The position numbers and the translations under genes are program-made. From Bacteroidota bacterium (GTDB lineage: Bacteria > Bacteroidota > Bacteroidia > CAIKAF01): a stretch of 64,000 nt of DNA. This document shows, piece after piece, positions 9,056 to 18,320 of this stretch. The notes under the pieces were generated by a model that saw only the letters and a list, made by a program, of their open reading frames with translations, searched no databases and was not told the DNA's origin. The stretch lies in NCBI GenBank assembly GCA_023432985.1, contig JAEZEQ010000034.1, positions 11,220-75,219 on the forward strand, read 5' to 3'. How positions within the stretch are numbered: the stretch's first letter is position 1; each line of letters starts with the position of its first letter.

Positions 9056-10000
9056 TTATCCCATTTCCTTTAAAGCTTTTTTTATCGCTTTTTCGATAGA
9101 GGGCAAAGGATCTGTTTCGTTTTCCGGCTCGAATGTTTTCCCCGTGATTTTTTCGAACAATTGAATATAGCGCTCGGTTACTGTTTCAACAAATTCCTCC
9201 GGCATATCGGGCATTTCTTGTCCCTCTAATCCCTGAAATCCTTGATCCATTAACCATTCGCGTACAAATTCCTTACTCAATTGCTTCTGAGCTATGCCTG
9301 CTTTCTGATTGGCCTCATAAGAATCGGCGTAAAAATAACGCGAACTGTCGGGAGTGTGTATTTCATCTATTAAGGTTACTTCCCCTTTATAGTTTCCAAA
9401 TTCATATTTCGTATCCACCAAAATCAACCCTTTTTCTGCCGCAAATCGAGTACCAAAATCAAACAATGCACGGGTATATTTCTCCATTTGTATGTATTCA
9501 TTTTCCGGAACTATTCCTTGTGCGATTATTTCTTCGCGCGAAATATCCATATCATGGCCTTCATCGGCTTTGGTAGCAGGGGTAATTATAGGCTCGGGAA
9601 ATTTGTCATTCTCTTTCATCCCTTCGGGCATAGGAACCCCACAAATTATACGTTTACCACTTTTGTATTCCCTCCAGGCATGTCCGCTCAGGTAGCCGCG
9701 TATAACCATTTCGACTTTATAGGGACTACAAAGCTTTCCTATGGTTACATTGGGATGGGGACTGGAAATAATCCAGTTGGGTACTATATGCTTGGTCGCC
9801 TCCATAAAAGTAAGTGCCACCCCATTCAATACCCTCCCTTTATTGGGTATGGCTTTAGGTAAAATATGGTCGAAAGCCGAAATGCGATCTGTTGCAATCA
9901 TCACCAAATAGGTATTGTCGATATTATACACATCTCTAACCTTGCCTTCGTATTTACTTATTTGTTTTTCGAATTTAAAATTACTCCCGTAAATCGCCAT
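9056..10000 (-). CDS. purC: SAICAR synthetase (purine biosynthesis)
   Basis: 314 aa, the longer eukaryote-like type common in Bacteroidota. Visible motifs are YEGKVRDVYNID at 17-28, the ATP/CAIR-binding stretch VMIATDRISAFDHILP and the signature LILVDTKYEFG. It makes phosphoribosylaminoimidazole-succinocarboxamide from CAIR and aspartate with ATP. It starts 3 bp after the phoH stop, so the two probably form an operon. Its stop codon lies inside a small hairpin (ATGGGA/TCCCAT) that belongs to the extended repeat. Confidence 0.96.
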   Translation of the reverse strand: MAIYGSNFKFEKQISKYEGKVRDVYNIDNTYLVMIATDRISAFDHILPKAIPNKGRVLNGVALTFMEATKHIVPNWIISSPHPNVTIGKLCSPYKVEMVIRGYLSGHAWREYKSGKRIICGVPMPEGMKENDKFPEPIITPATKADEGHDMDISREEIIAQGIVPENEYIQMEKYTRALFDFGTRFAAEKGLILVDTKYEFGNYKGEVTLIDEIHTPDSSRYFYADSYEANQKAGIAQKQLSKEFVREWLMDQGFQGLEGQEMPDMPEEFVETVTERYIQLFEKITGKTFEPENETDPLPSIEKAIKKALKEMG

Positions 10001-10003
10001 AAA

Positions 10004-10975
10004 TTATTGTTTTTTATTCTCTATTTTTTCGTAAGCTTCTAATACTTTCTTCACCAGTTTATGCCGAATTACATCACTTTTGTCGAATTCTACCATGCCT
10101 ATACCTTTCACATTTTTAAGAATGCTATAAGCCTCCATCAACCCGCTCTGCTGATGTTTAGGCAGGTCTATTTGCGACATATCTCCGGTGATGATAAATT
10201 TAGCACTTTGTCCCATTCTGGTTAGAAACATTTTCATCTGATTGCGGGTTGCATTTTGTGCTTCATCGAGTATTACAAATGCATTATCGAGTGTTCTCCC
10301 ACGCATATATGCCAAAGGCGCAATCTGTATGACTCCGCTTTCCATCAATAATTTCAATTTTTCCGGCGCAATCATATCCCGTAAAGCATCAAAAAGTGGC
10401 TGAAGATAGGGGTCTAATTTTTCTTTTAAATCGCCCGGTAAAAATCCCAAATTTTCTCCCGCTTCCACGGCCGGTCTGGTTAGAATTATTTTGCGGATTT
10501 CTTTATTTTTTAAGGCTTTCACAGCCAAAGCCACAGCAGTATATGTCTTCCCCGTACCGCTGGGACCCAGTGCAAAAACCATATCGTTCTGCGAAGAAAT
10601 AAGCACCAATTTGCGCTGATTTTCTGTGCGCGCTTTGATGATATATCCATCCTGTCCCACCAATATAACATGCTGACCTTCGAATTCATCCGCCGGCAAT
10701 TCTTCTTCCTCAGGATTTTGTATCTGTTTTTTGGCCAATTGGAAAATAATATCTTCCGACAGACTCCCGAAACGCTCATAATGACGCATTACGCGCATTA
10801 AAGTATCTCTGAAAAGATCCATCTCCTTACTTTCTCCAAATATCCGTAATTCCGCACCACGGTCCACAATTTTAAGTTTAGGAAACTGATCTTTAAGTAC
10901 TTTTAAATATTTATTTCCCGGTCCGAAAAAATCTACCGGGTCCACTGAATCAATAACAATTATTTTTTCGCCCAA
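10004..10975 (-). CDS. phoH: PhoH-family ATPase
   Basis: 323 aa, standard PhoH length. Walker A GPSGTGKT near 138-145, Walker B FVILDEAQNAT near 233, and a N-terminal KH-like part (DPVDFFGPGNKYLKVLKDQ). PhoH proteins are cytoplasmic nucleotide hydrolases linked to RNA metabolism; the precise function is unsettled. The start is a TTG at 10975. The N-terminus from there matches the family, and no ATG is available in frame upstream, although a rare ATT 13 codons upstream cannot be excluded. Confidence 0.92.
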   Translation of the reverse strand: MGEKIIVIDSVDPVDFFGPGNKYLKVLKDQFPKLKIVDRGAELRIFGESKEMDLFRDTLMRVMRHYERFGSLSEDIIFQLAKKQIQNPEEEELPADEFEGQHVILVGQDGYIIKARTENQRKLVLISSQNDMVFALGPSGTGKTYTAVALAVKALKNKEIRKIILTRPAVEAGENLGFLPGDLKEKLDPYLQPLFDALRDMIAPEKLKLLMESGVIQIAPLAYMRGRTLDNAFVILDEAQNATRNQMKMFLTRMGQSAKFIITGDMSQIDLPKHQQSGLMEAYSILKNVKGIGMVEFDKSDVIRHKLVKKVLEAYEKIENKKQ

Positions 10976-11073
10976 ATTTGCTTGATATTTAAGATTGATT
11001 TCTAAAATGTTTCCTTTAGCTTTGCGAAAGTAAGTAAAAACTTAGACCGGATAAATTTTTTGAATAGAAATTA

Positions 11074-11868
11074 ATGCCTATTGTTACCCTTTTATCTGAT
11101 ATCGGTACTACCGACCACTATGTGGCCACGGTGAAAGGCTATTTATATTCGGTCTTCCCACAAGTTACTATTGTGGATGTTTCGCACAATATTTCGCGCG
11201 ATAATATTATGCAGGGCGCCTTCCTTTTGAAAAATACTTTTCCCCATTTTCCGGATGGAACAATTCATCTGATTTCGGTTTGTGCACCCATGAGTTTCGA
11301 ATTTCCTTATGTAGCCTATAAAGTCAATAATCAATATTTTATCGGTACGGATAATGGACTTTTTTCATTGGCATTCGAAAATTTTGAAGTGCAAGGTGTG
11401 GTTAGTCTCGATTCCATACTTAATCCCGGCAATATGCAATCTACCTTTCAATTGCGCGATATTTTTGCGCCTGCAGCATTACACCTGTTAAAAGGAAAAG
11501 CACTCACCGACCTTGGTCAACCCCGTCTTAATCCCACCGTTCAACTTAATTTTGCACCCGGGATAACCGGAAATACGCTTACCGGAAATGTGATTTATAA
11601 CGATCATTTTGGGAATGCCATAACCAATTTTTCTAAAGATTTTCTGCTGAAAAATATTAATGGCCGTAACTTTGTAATTGAAATGCGCAGTCGTACCTAT
11701 AATATTTCTAAATTCAGTATGGCCTATAACAGTGTCTCCCCTGGAGATATTGTTGCACTTTTTAATTCTTCCTCTTATCTCGAAATTGCCATGAATCAGG
11801 GTTCTGTATTGGATATGCTGGGATTGAAAGCAGGAGATGTTGTTAAAATATTTATTGATAATGATTAG
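11074..11868 (+). CDS. SAM hydroxide adenosyltransferase (DUF62)
   Basis: 264 aa. The N-terminus PIVTLLSDIGTTDHYVATVKG with the conserved D and Y, and YNDHFGNAITNF near 175, identify the DUF62 family related to SAM fluorinase/chlorinase. Non-halogenating members use water and produce adenosine plus methionine from SAM, and that is assumed here. It is the first gene of a five-gene string with overlapping stops and starts; its stop overlaps the next start by 8 bp. Confidence 0.88.
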   Translation: MPIVTLLSDIGTTDHYVATVKGYLYSVFPQVTIVDVSHNISRDNIMQGAFLLKNTFPHFPDGTIHLISVCAPMSFEFPYVAYKVNNQYFIGTDNGLFSLAFENFEVQGVVSLDSILNPGNMQSTFQLRDIFAPAALHLLKGKALTDLGQPRLNPTVQLNFAPGITGNTLTGNVIYNDHFGNAITNFSKDFLLKNINGRNFVIEMRSRTYNISKFSMAYNSVSPGDIVALFNSSSYLEIAMNQGSVLDMLGLKAGDVVKIFIDND

Positions 11869-12151
11869 AATCGTTCGCCTGGAATTAAAAGCCGAAAATG
11901 CTCAATTGTTTGAAGCTTTTTTTGCAAAAACCAAATCTAACATCGCCCAAATGCCGGGCTGTAACGGAGTGGAATTATACAAAGATGCCGATCAGCCTCA
12001 TGTATATTATACCCATAGTTATTGGGATTCGACCGAAGATTTGGAACGCTATAGACAAAGCGAATTTTTTAAGAAAACATGGACTTATACCAAAAGCCTA
12101 TTTCAAAATAAAGCACAAGCTTTTAGTCTTGTCGAAATTGCCGAAGAATGA
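11861..12151 (+). CDS. ABM-domain protein (putative quinol monooxygenase fold)
   Basis: 96 aa from ATG 11861, which overlaps the upstream stop. IVRLELKAENAQLFEAFFA, then GCNGVELYKD and YYTHSYWDSTEDLERYRQS, is the dimeric alpha/beta barrel of the antibiotic biosynthesis monooxygenase (ABM/YgiN) family. Members act as cofactor-free oxygenases or heme or quinol-related enzymes, so the activity cannot be given. The coupling with neighbours suggests co-translation, not necessarily shared function. Confidence 0.8.
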   Translation: MIRIVRLELKAENAQLFEAFFAKTKSNIAQMPGCNGVELYKDADQPHVYYTHSYWDSTEDLERYRQSEFFKKTWTYTKSLFQNKAQAFSLVEIAEE

Positions 12152-12882
12152 AGAATATTTATGCTCAATTAATCCAACAATCTCAGAAAGGACGATTTCT
12201 AATCCTCTTAATCGACCCCGATAAATTGCCGAAAGAAAAGGCGATTGAGATCGCTCTTTTTGCCCAGAATAATGGAGGGGCAGCTATTCTTATCGGATCC
12301 AGCTTGATGTTGCATGGAGAACTGGATGCCTATATTCAGGCTTTGAAAGAGCAGATAGATATTCCCCTTATTTTGTTTCCCGGTGCCGCTACCCAGGTTT
12401 CTGCCAAGGCTGATGCCATTTTGTTGCTTTCTCTGCTCTCGGGACGTAACCCCGAATACCTCATAGGCAAACATGTGGAATCGGCATTTTTGATTCAACA
12501 AAGCGGATTGGATATTATACCCACGGGATATATTTTGGTCGACGGTGGTAATATGACTTCGGTACATTATATGACTCAAAGTTTGCCCATACCCCGCCGC
12601 AAAAATGATATAGCCATGGCTACCGCTTTAGCCGGCATACAATTGGGAATGCAAGCCATATATCTCGAAGCCGGAAGTGGGGCCGATTTTCCGGTAGAGC
12701 CCGAAATGATTCAGGCCGTTAAATCTGTCGGACCACCCTTATTATGGGTAGGAGGCGGAATACGAAATGTCGAACAAATTATGCAAGCCCGAAAAGCAGG
12801 CGCCGACTTTGTGGTTGTAGGCAGCCTGGCCGAAAATAATCCCAGCGAATGGATGAAATTATGGTCTGAATTTAATGTATAA
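12148..12882 (+). CDS. Geranylgeranylglyceryl phosphate synthase family
   Basis: 244 aa TIM barrel. LILLIDPDKLPKEKA near residues 17-31, IPTGYILVDGG near 122, and LEAGSGADFPV with WVGGGIRN (phosphate-binding) near the end match the group II GGGPS/PcrB family. These enzymes join sn-glycerol-1-phosphate to a polyprenyl diphosphate to form an ether lipid. Homologues occur in archaea and in Bacteroidota; the lipid made here is unknown. It overlaps the previous gene by 4 bp and the next by 1 bp. Confidence 0.92.
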   Translation: MKNIYAQLIQQSQKGRFLILLIDPDKLPKEKAIEIALFAQNNGGAAILIGSSLMLHGELDAYIQALKEQIDIPLILFPGAATQVSAKADAILLLSLLSGRNPEYLIGKHVESAFLIQQSGLDIIPTGYILVDGGNMTSVHYMTQSLPIPRRKNDIAMATALAGIQLGMQAIYLEAGSGADFPVEPEMIQAVKSVGPPLLWVGGGIRNVEQIMQARKAGADFVVVGSLAENNPSEWMKLWSEFNV

Positions 12883-13472
12883 TGGAAGCATCTTTTTGGG
12901 CTAATTATCAAAATATAATCGGATTTATAGCACTGTGTACCGGCATTGTTTATGTAGTTTTGGCTACATTCCGACTCCGCTTATGCTGGATCTTCGGTGG
13001 AATTAGTTCGGCTTGTTTTGTGGTGAACTTATGGAATGCCCATTTCTTTGTAGACGCACTGATTAACGTATATTATCTGGTTATGGCATTTTATGGCTGG
13101 TATTGGTGGCAAAGCGATAAAGCCGTAGAAGATATTGTTTCTAAAAATAAGACCTCTTTCCATTTTTATTCGATTTTAAGCCTTATCTTACCTGCACTTT
13201 TACTGGGTTTTATTTTGCATAAATTTACACCCACTCCATATCCATACGCCGATGCCTGGGTCGGTATCTTATCGGTTTATGCCACCTGGCTAACCGCAAA
13301 AAAAGTGGCCCAAAGTTGGTTCTACTGGATTGCTGCCGACCTGCTCGCAGCTATACTTTATTTTGCTAAGGAATTGTATTTCGAATCTATTCTAATGGCT
13401 GTCTATGCTTTTGTAGCCGTATTTGGATTTTATGAATGGATTCGGATCTATAATAAAAGAAGATATGCGTAA
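12882..13472 (+). CDS. pnuC: Nicotinamide riboside transporter PnuC
   Basis: 196 aa with about seven hydrophobic helices. The motifs NVYYLVMAFYGWYWW (about 65-79) and the C-terminal VFGFYEWIR are characteristic of PnuC, an inner-membrane facilitator for nicotinamide riboside. The next gene is a NadR-like kinase, which traps the riboside by phosphorylation, so the pair forms a vitamin B3 salvage module. The stop overlaps the start of that gene by 8 bp. Confidence 0.95.
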   Translation: MEASFWANYQNIIGFIALCTGIVYVVLATFRLRLCWIFGGISSACFVVNLWNAHFFVDALINVYYLVMAFYGWYWWQSDKAVEDIVSKNKTSFHFYSILSLILPALLLGFILHKFTPTPYPYADAWVGILSVYATWLTAKKVAQSWFYWIAADLLAAILYFAKELYFESILMAVYAFVAVFGFYEWIRIYNKRRYA

Positions 13473-13983
13473 GGTGGCAATATTAGGTCCCGAAAGTACA
13501 GGCAAATCGGCATTGTGTAAAGCCTTGTCTGAACATTATCCTAATGCTGTTGCGGTTCCCGAATATGCACGCACCTATTTGGAAAAAAACGGACCGGGCT
13601 ATAACTTAGATACACTCGATATTATAGCTCTTGAACAGTTTAATCAAATTCAACATGCCATAGCCCGTAAACCCCAATGGGTCTTCGCAGATACGGAGAT
13701 GATTGTTATGAAAATCTGGTCCGAGTTTGTTTTTGCCAAGGTGTCTGAAAAGATTATGGAATGCGTTGCCAAACAAGAATTTGACCTATATCTATTATGC
13801 GATATCGATTTAGATTGGGAAGAGGATATTTTGCGCGAACATCCAGATAAGAGAGATACGCTCTTTGCTTTGTATGTATCTGAATTAAACCTGAGGCAAC
13901 TGCAATACCGTGTAGTATGCGGACAAGGGGAAAATAGAGTGAAAAATGCTATAGAGGCTATAGATGATTTCTTTGGAAATTAA
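13465..13983 (+). CDS. NadR-like nicotinamide riboside kinase
   Basis: 172 aa from ATG 13465; the 14 extra codons upstream lie inside pnuC. P-loop GPESTGKS (8-15), then VPEYARTYLEKNGPGYN, which binds the nucleoside in NadR kinases, and VFADTEMIVMKIW. Only the kinase domain is present: the NMN adenylyltransferase and repressor domains of enterobacterial NadR are absent. It should convert nicotinamide riboside imported by PnuC into NMN. It meets porT tail to tail, with the stop codons overlapping. Confidence 0.9.
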   Translation: MRKVAILGPESTGKSALCKALSEHYPNAVAVPEYARTYLEKNGPGYNLDTLDIIALEQFNQIQHAIARKPQWVFADTEMIVMKIWSEFVFAKVSEKIMECVAKQEFDLYLLCDIDLDWEEDILREHPDKRDTLFALYVSELNLRQLQYRVVCGQGENRVKNAIEAIDDFFGN

Positions 13984-14711
13984 AGTGAACCCTCGAAGTA
14001 GAAGGCAAATAAAATACTGCGCGTATATATTTTATCAAGTGCCGCCGAATAGATGTGATTTTCGGGGTAGAGTGCGTTATTTATGCCCCACCCGACACGA
14101 ACCGATGGTGTGAATTTGAAATATTTCAGATAGATATCTATGCCCGTACCCAATTCGAATGAAACATTATGTTTTCGCAACTTCACCAAATTATCTCCAT
14201 TGTCGTCGGTGCCTGCTTTGGAAGAGAGGTCGAAGCTGTATTTAAATCCGGTTTCTAAATAGAGCCGCACATCATTAAGTCGGGCCGATTTTAATCGGAA
14301 TAAAACAGGAAATTCGAGATAGGTACTTTCTATATTTTTCTTTGTGGTTCGAAATAGGGTATCGTTCGAGAATTTTTCGGTATAAAGCAAGGTCCTTCCA
14401 CCAAAGGATATAGAAGGTATAAAACGAACGGCCAGGTATTCATGCAAACGCACATTCGCCAACACGCCCATGCTGAATCCGGATCCTCCTTTGCTTTCAA
14501 TTTTGTAAATGGAATCGAGAAGAGCCGGATTTCCCACAGGCCTTAATCCCAAATTCATGGTATTAAAACCAATATGAAATCCGAAATAAATCGTTTTTCT
14601 ATCCAGCTTAGCCAAGGTCCAGGGTTTGGTTTGAATCTGACCGTGAAGCATGCCCGACAATGCAAGGAGTATTGTGGCGAAAAGAAGTATATATGTTTTA
14701 TGTCGAATCAA
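13980..14711 (-). CDS. porT: PorT-family outer membrane beta-barrel protein
   Basis: 243 aa with a signal peptide ending near LHGQ, beta-barrel alternation throughout and a C-terminal aromatic strand (ILFAFYFEGSL). The motif YFGFHIGFNTMN near 42-53 and the position directly after ubiE are typical of PorT, a protein required for type IX secretion in Bacteroidota. This agrees with the T9SS type B substrate encoded at 37418-42964. A generic barrel of the same family cannot be fully ruled out. Confidence 0.8.
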   Translation of the reverse strand: MIRHKTYILLFATILLALSGMLHGQIQTKPWTLAKLDRKTIYFGFHIGFNTMNLGLRPVGNPALLDSIYKIESKGGSGFSMGVLANVRLHEYLAVRFIPSISFGGRTLLYTEKFSNDTLFRTTKKNIESTYLEFPVLFRLKSARLNDVRLYLETGFKYSFDLSSKAGTDDNGDNLVKLRKHNVSFELGTGIDIYLKYFKFTPSVRVGWGINNALYPENHIYSAALDKIYTRSILFAFYFEGSL

Positions 14712-14741
14712 AACTTTATAACAAACGAAAATTGTTGTTTT

Positions 14742-15461
14742 TTATTTTTTTGCCTGATAAATGCTAGAAATGCCAAAGCTGAGTTTGCTTTGTGTACATT
14801 CTTTGAATCCGGCTTTTTGCATTAAATCTAAAAATGCTTTCCCATCCGGAAATGCTTTTACACTTTCGGGTAAATAGGTATATGCCCTCGCATCTTTTGA
14901 GACCATTTTTCCCCAAAGGGGAAGTATATAGGTGAAATAAAAATGATAGGCTTGCTTAACAGGGAAGGTATCGGGCTTACTGAATTCAAGTATATACAAA
15001 TGAGCTCCGGGTTTCAATACCTTATAAAAACTTTCTAATCCCTTTTCTACATTTTCGAAATTACGAATTCCAAAAGCGATTGTAATGGCATCAAAGCTGT
15101 TTTCGGGGAAGGGTAAATTTTCGCCGTCTGCAATTTGCAGGCTCACCGATTCTTGAAGTCCCGCTTTCGCCACTTTGATTTTTCCAACCTCCAACATACC
15201 TTTTGATATATCGGTGCCCACAATGCGCGGAATGCCATTTTGCGCCATCATTATGGCCAAATCTCCGGTGCCTGTAGCCGCGTCGAGCACATATTTTGCC
15301 CCGCTTTCTTTTACTTTTTTCACGGTTTTCTTTCTCCAGCTAATATCTATGCCCATAGATAAAAATCGGTTCAAAAAATCGTATTTAGGAGAAATATTGT
15401 CGAACATTTCGGCAACTTCTTCCTTTTTTGTTTTGTCTGTATTATATGGTTTTATACTCAT
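14742..15461 (-). CDS. ubiE: Demethylmenaquinone methyltransferase
   Basis: 239 aa class I SAM methyltransferase. MFDNISPKYDFLNRFLSMGID near 19-39, SAM-binding VLDAATGTGDLA near 60-71, and ITIAFGIRNFENVEKGL near 128 are the UbiE/MenG signatures. It methylates demethylmenaquinone, the last step of menaquinone synthesis; the long ubiquinone pathway is not expected in this phylum. It lies between trkH and porT with short gaps, and has its own -7-like element overlapping the trkH stop codon. Confidence 0.95.
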   Translation of the reverse strand: MSIKPYNTDKTKKEEVAEMFDNISPKYDFLNRFLSMGIDISWRKKTVKKVKESGAKYVLDAATGTGDLAIMMAQNGIPRIVGTDISKGMLEVGKIKVAKAGLQESVSLQIADGENLPFPENSFDAITIAFGIRNFENVEKGLESFYKVLKPGAHLYILEFSKPDTFPVKQAYHFYFTYILPLWGKMVSKDARAYTYLPESVKAFPDGKAFLDLMQKAGFKECTQSKLSFGISSIYQAKK

Positions 15462-15468
15462 TTCGCTA

Positions 15469-15476
15469 CAAAGTTA
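15469..15476 (-). promoter_or_regulatory. -7 element of ubiE overlapping the trkH stop
   Basis: Read on the minus strand, TAACTTTG matches TAnnTTTG exactly. Its TAA is the trkH stop codon, and only 7 nt separate it from the ubiE ATG, so a transcript from here would have almost no leader. Confidence 0.45.
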
Positions 15477-17318
15477 ACCTACCATTACAAATGAAGAAGG
15501 ATATGTATAATTATTTGATTTAGTTTTTTTACTTAATGAAAAAGCTAGGGTAAGAATTCCGACTCTGCCCACAAACATACAAAGTATTAAAATGGCTTTA
15601 CCCACACTCGACAAACCCGCGGTTATACCCATTGAAAGACCAACCGTACAATAGGCCGACACCACCTCAAAGCTCAGCTTGTCTATTGAAATATGCGGGT
15701 CAGAAAAGCTTAATCCGATTATACAAGTTAAAATAATGCTTATAGAAAATAGTAAAATCGTATACGCTTTGTTTATGATTTCTTTAGGTATGGTGCGTTT
15801 GAAAACTTGAACATGATTTTTATTTCGTATGGTAGAAAGTGAAGATAGAAATAATGTGGCAAAAGTGGTAGTTTTAATACCGCCTCCGGTTGATCCGGGT
15901 GAAGCTCCGATAAACATAAGGATAATGCTCACCAGGATAAAGGGCGTACTAATAACAGTGAAGTCGACCGTATTGAATCCAGCTGAACGGGTGGTTACGG
16001 ATTGAAAAAAAGCTGTAATAATTTTTTGGCTATTGCTTTGATGGCCAAAATCACCTGCATTTTTATACATGGCCGGATTGTGTAATTCGCCTAAAAAGAA
16101 GAAAAGCATACCAAATATAATAAGCGTAAAGGTGGTGTATAAAACAAGTTTACTGCCTACACTGTAAGATTTCCATGGTTTCTGTATACGTTCGCGTTGG
16201 TTGGCAAAGCCAAATACCTCTTTTATGACATGGAAGCCTAATCCCCCTAATATCACCAAAAATGCAATGACCAAATGGGCTATATAACTTTCTCCCGGTC
16301 CGTTTTTATCGTAAAGTCCGTTCGAAAACAAAGAAAAACCTGCATTATTGAAGGCACTAACCGAATGGAAAAGGGATTGAAATATGCGATCGAATACACT
16401 ATGAAAATGCAGATTGGGACTCCATGTAAAATACAATATAATGGCACCTATAAGCTCTATTCCAAAAGCCAGAATGAATATATCGCGCAATAGTTTTTTG
16501 GTATTGCTGAGTGAATCAAAACTCATGAAATTCATGATAATCGCCTGGTGTTTTAGTCCGACCCCACCTTGAGAAAATAAAACAAAAAATGAAGTAAAAG
16601 ATATGATATTCAGTCCCCCCAATTGCATCAGCATCATGAGTACAATTTTTCCTTTAAAGGTAAAATAAGTGGCTGTATCTACTACAGTTAGCCCGGTTAC
16701 ACAACTAGCGCTGGTTGAAGTAAATAACGCGCTTAGGAAGGGCATGCCTCCGCCTTGTTGTGTCATTTCGGGCAGCATGAGTAAGCCCGTTCCGGTTAAA
16801 ATGAGTAGTATAAAACTGCCTATAAGAAAAGTGGGCGGACTAAGGTTAATACTTCGTATATATTTTGAGCCGCGCACAATTTCCATCATAGAAAGCCCAA
16901 ACAATATAATACAACTGGCAGCGATGAACCAGGCATTGAAATCTTCTAAATGAAAGGCGCCTGAAATAATTTCGGTAATGCTGCTCCCCGAAATAAATCG
17001 GTATATGGAATTCAGTAAAATGAGTAATAATACCAGTCCTTCGTATTTGTGGTTATGCAAAAATTTTCGCGGTTCGAAATCGAAGAAAAATCGCACGAAA
17101 TAACTAAAAATGAGAATGAAGAAAATGATACGAATGGTGCGTAAAACGAGTAGATTACTATGTGGACTTTGTGGGAATCCGATAAAATAAATAATGGTTC
17201 CCATGGCCATAATAACCAGGAAAAAACGAAGAATACGCAACCAAAGCAATACCGGGTTTTTCCTCTTATAGATAAACAGGTTTATGGTTTCTCGGAATTT
17301 TTCTATAAAGGGTGTCAC
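15474..17318 (-). CDS. trkH: TrkH-type potassium/sodium uptake channel subunit
   Basis: 614 aa polytopic membrane protein. Four pore-loop segments can be seen: SASCVTGLTVVDTATYF, SAFNNAGFSLF, TRSAGFNTVDF and SAYCTVGLSMG, each with the filter glycine of the Trk/Ktr superfamily. About 100 extra N-terminal residues hold additional helices. It imports K+ or Na+ and normally needs a cytoplasmic TrkA/KtrA ring, which is not encoded in this window. It starts 3 bp after the heptose kinase gene. Confidence 0.93.
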   Translation of the reverse strand: MTPFIEKFRETINLFIYKRKNPVLLWLRILRFFLVIMAMGTIIYFIGFPQSPHSNLLVLRTIRIIFFILIFSYFVRFFFDFEPRKFLHNHKYEGLVLLLILLNSIYRFISGSSITEIISGAFHLEDFNAWFIAASCIILFGLSMMEIVRGSKYIRSINLSPPTFLIGSFILLILTGTGLLMLPEMTQQGGGMPFLSALFTSTSASCVTGLTVVDTATYFTFKGKIVLMMLMQLGGLNIISFTSFFVLFSQGGVGLKHQAIIMNFMSFDSLSNTKKLLRDIFILAFGIELIGAIILYFTWSPNLHFHSVFDRIFQSLFHSVSAFNNAGFSLFSNGLYDKNGPGESYIAHLVIAFLVILGGLGFHVIKEVFGFANQRERIQKPWKSYSVGSKLVLYTTFTLIIFGMLFFFLGELHNPAMYKNAGDFGHQSNSQKIITAFFQSVTTRSAGFNTVDFTVISTPFILVSIILMFIGASPGSTGGGIKTTTFATLFLSSLSTIRNKNHVQVFKRTIPKEIINKAYTILLFSISIILTCIIGLSFSDPHISIDKLSFEVVSAYCTVGLSMGITAGLSSVGKAILILCMFVGRVGILTLAFSLSKKTKSNNYTYPSSFVMVG

Positions 17319-17321
17319 GGT

Positions 17322-18320
17322 TTATCGGCTTAAAAAATAACGCAGTGATTCTTGCAACAAACGTTCTTTATCGATGGGGATTACTCCCGGCGATTCGCAT
17401 ACTATACCGGCTGCTAAATTGGCAATTTCGGCCGATTGCAATGGGTCGGCGCCGGAAATTAAAAAGCAGGCCATGCTTGCTATAACACTATCTCCCGCAC
17501 CGGAAACATCAGCCAGTTTACGTACTTCGCTTTTTCTGAAATAATGGGTTTGGGGCGTACTGAAATAAATGCCCGCTTCTGATAGGGTACATAAGGTATA
17601 GCGGTGATGAAGCGCTTCTCTCAAGAGCGCATCTGCGGCCGGAACTTCATCCGCATTCTGAATGCCGATATTCATCCCTTCTTTCAACTCTTTTAGATTC
17701 GGTTTAAAAACGGTCACCCCTTTATATGCTCTAAAGTTCTTCTTCTTAGGATCTACGAAGCTTGGAATATCTAGGGCATTGGCTTCTGCTACAATTTCTT
17801 CAATTAAATCGGGACTCAATAAACCCTTATCATAATCTTCGAAAATCAATGCATCAATTTTATTTTCCTTCAAGCATTTTCGAACTTGCAGTAATATTTT
17901 CTGCCGGTGTGCTTCGGTGAATTGATTTTGTTCTTCTTCATCAATACGCAACATTTGGTGCATTTGAGCAACCACACGCGTTTTTGATGTCGTCTTTATA
18001 TCATTTTCTAAAAATAAACCCGAACAATTCGTTTGTAAAGATTCGAAAATATGAAATAAAGCTTTTCCGTCTTCATCTGCTCCCAACATACTTATCGGAA
18101 ATACTCGGGCGCCCAGCGCATGCAAATTCATTAGTACATTCCCCGCTCCGCCCGGTCTATATTCGCTTTTACTTACCTGAACCACCGGAACCGGAGCCTC
18201 GGGCGAAATACGTTCTACTTTGCCATAAATATATTTATCGATCATGAAATCACCGATCAAAAGTATATTCTTTTCAGTAATACGCTGAAACCATAATCGT
18301 ATATCCGATTCGGAAATCAT
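17322..18320 (-). CDS. D-glycero-beta-D-manno-heptose-7-phosphate kinase
   Basis: 332 aa PfkB-family sugar kinase. The start has LLIGDFMIDKYIYGKVERISPEAPVPVV, typical of the RfaE/HldE kinase domain (about 20-47), and the C-terminal signature DVSGAGDSVIASMA carries the catalytic Asp. Only domain I is present, so this is the HldA-type stand-alone kinase and a separate HldC-like adenylyltransferase would be needed for ADP-heptose. It is the first gene of the minus-strand run that leads to trkH, ubiE and porT. Confidence 0.9.
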   Translation of the reverse strand: MISESDIRLWFQRITEKNILLIGDFMIDKYIYGKVERISPEAPVPVVQVSKSEYRPGGAGNVLMNLHALGARVFPISMLGADEDGKALFHIFESLQTNCSGLFLENDIKTTSKTRVVAQMHQMLRIDEEEQNQFTEAHRQKILLQVRKCLKENKIDALIFEDYDKGLLSPDLIEEIVAEANALDIPSFVDPKKKNFRAYKGVTVFKPNLKELKEGMNIGIQNADEVPAADALLREALHHRYTLCTLSEAGIYFSTPQTHYFRKSEVRKLADVSGAGDSVIASMACFLISGADPLQSAEIANLAAGIVCESPGVIPIDKERLLQESLRYFLSR

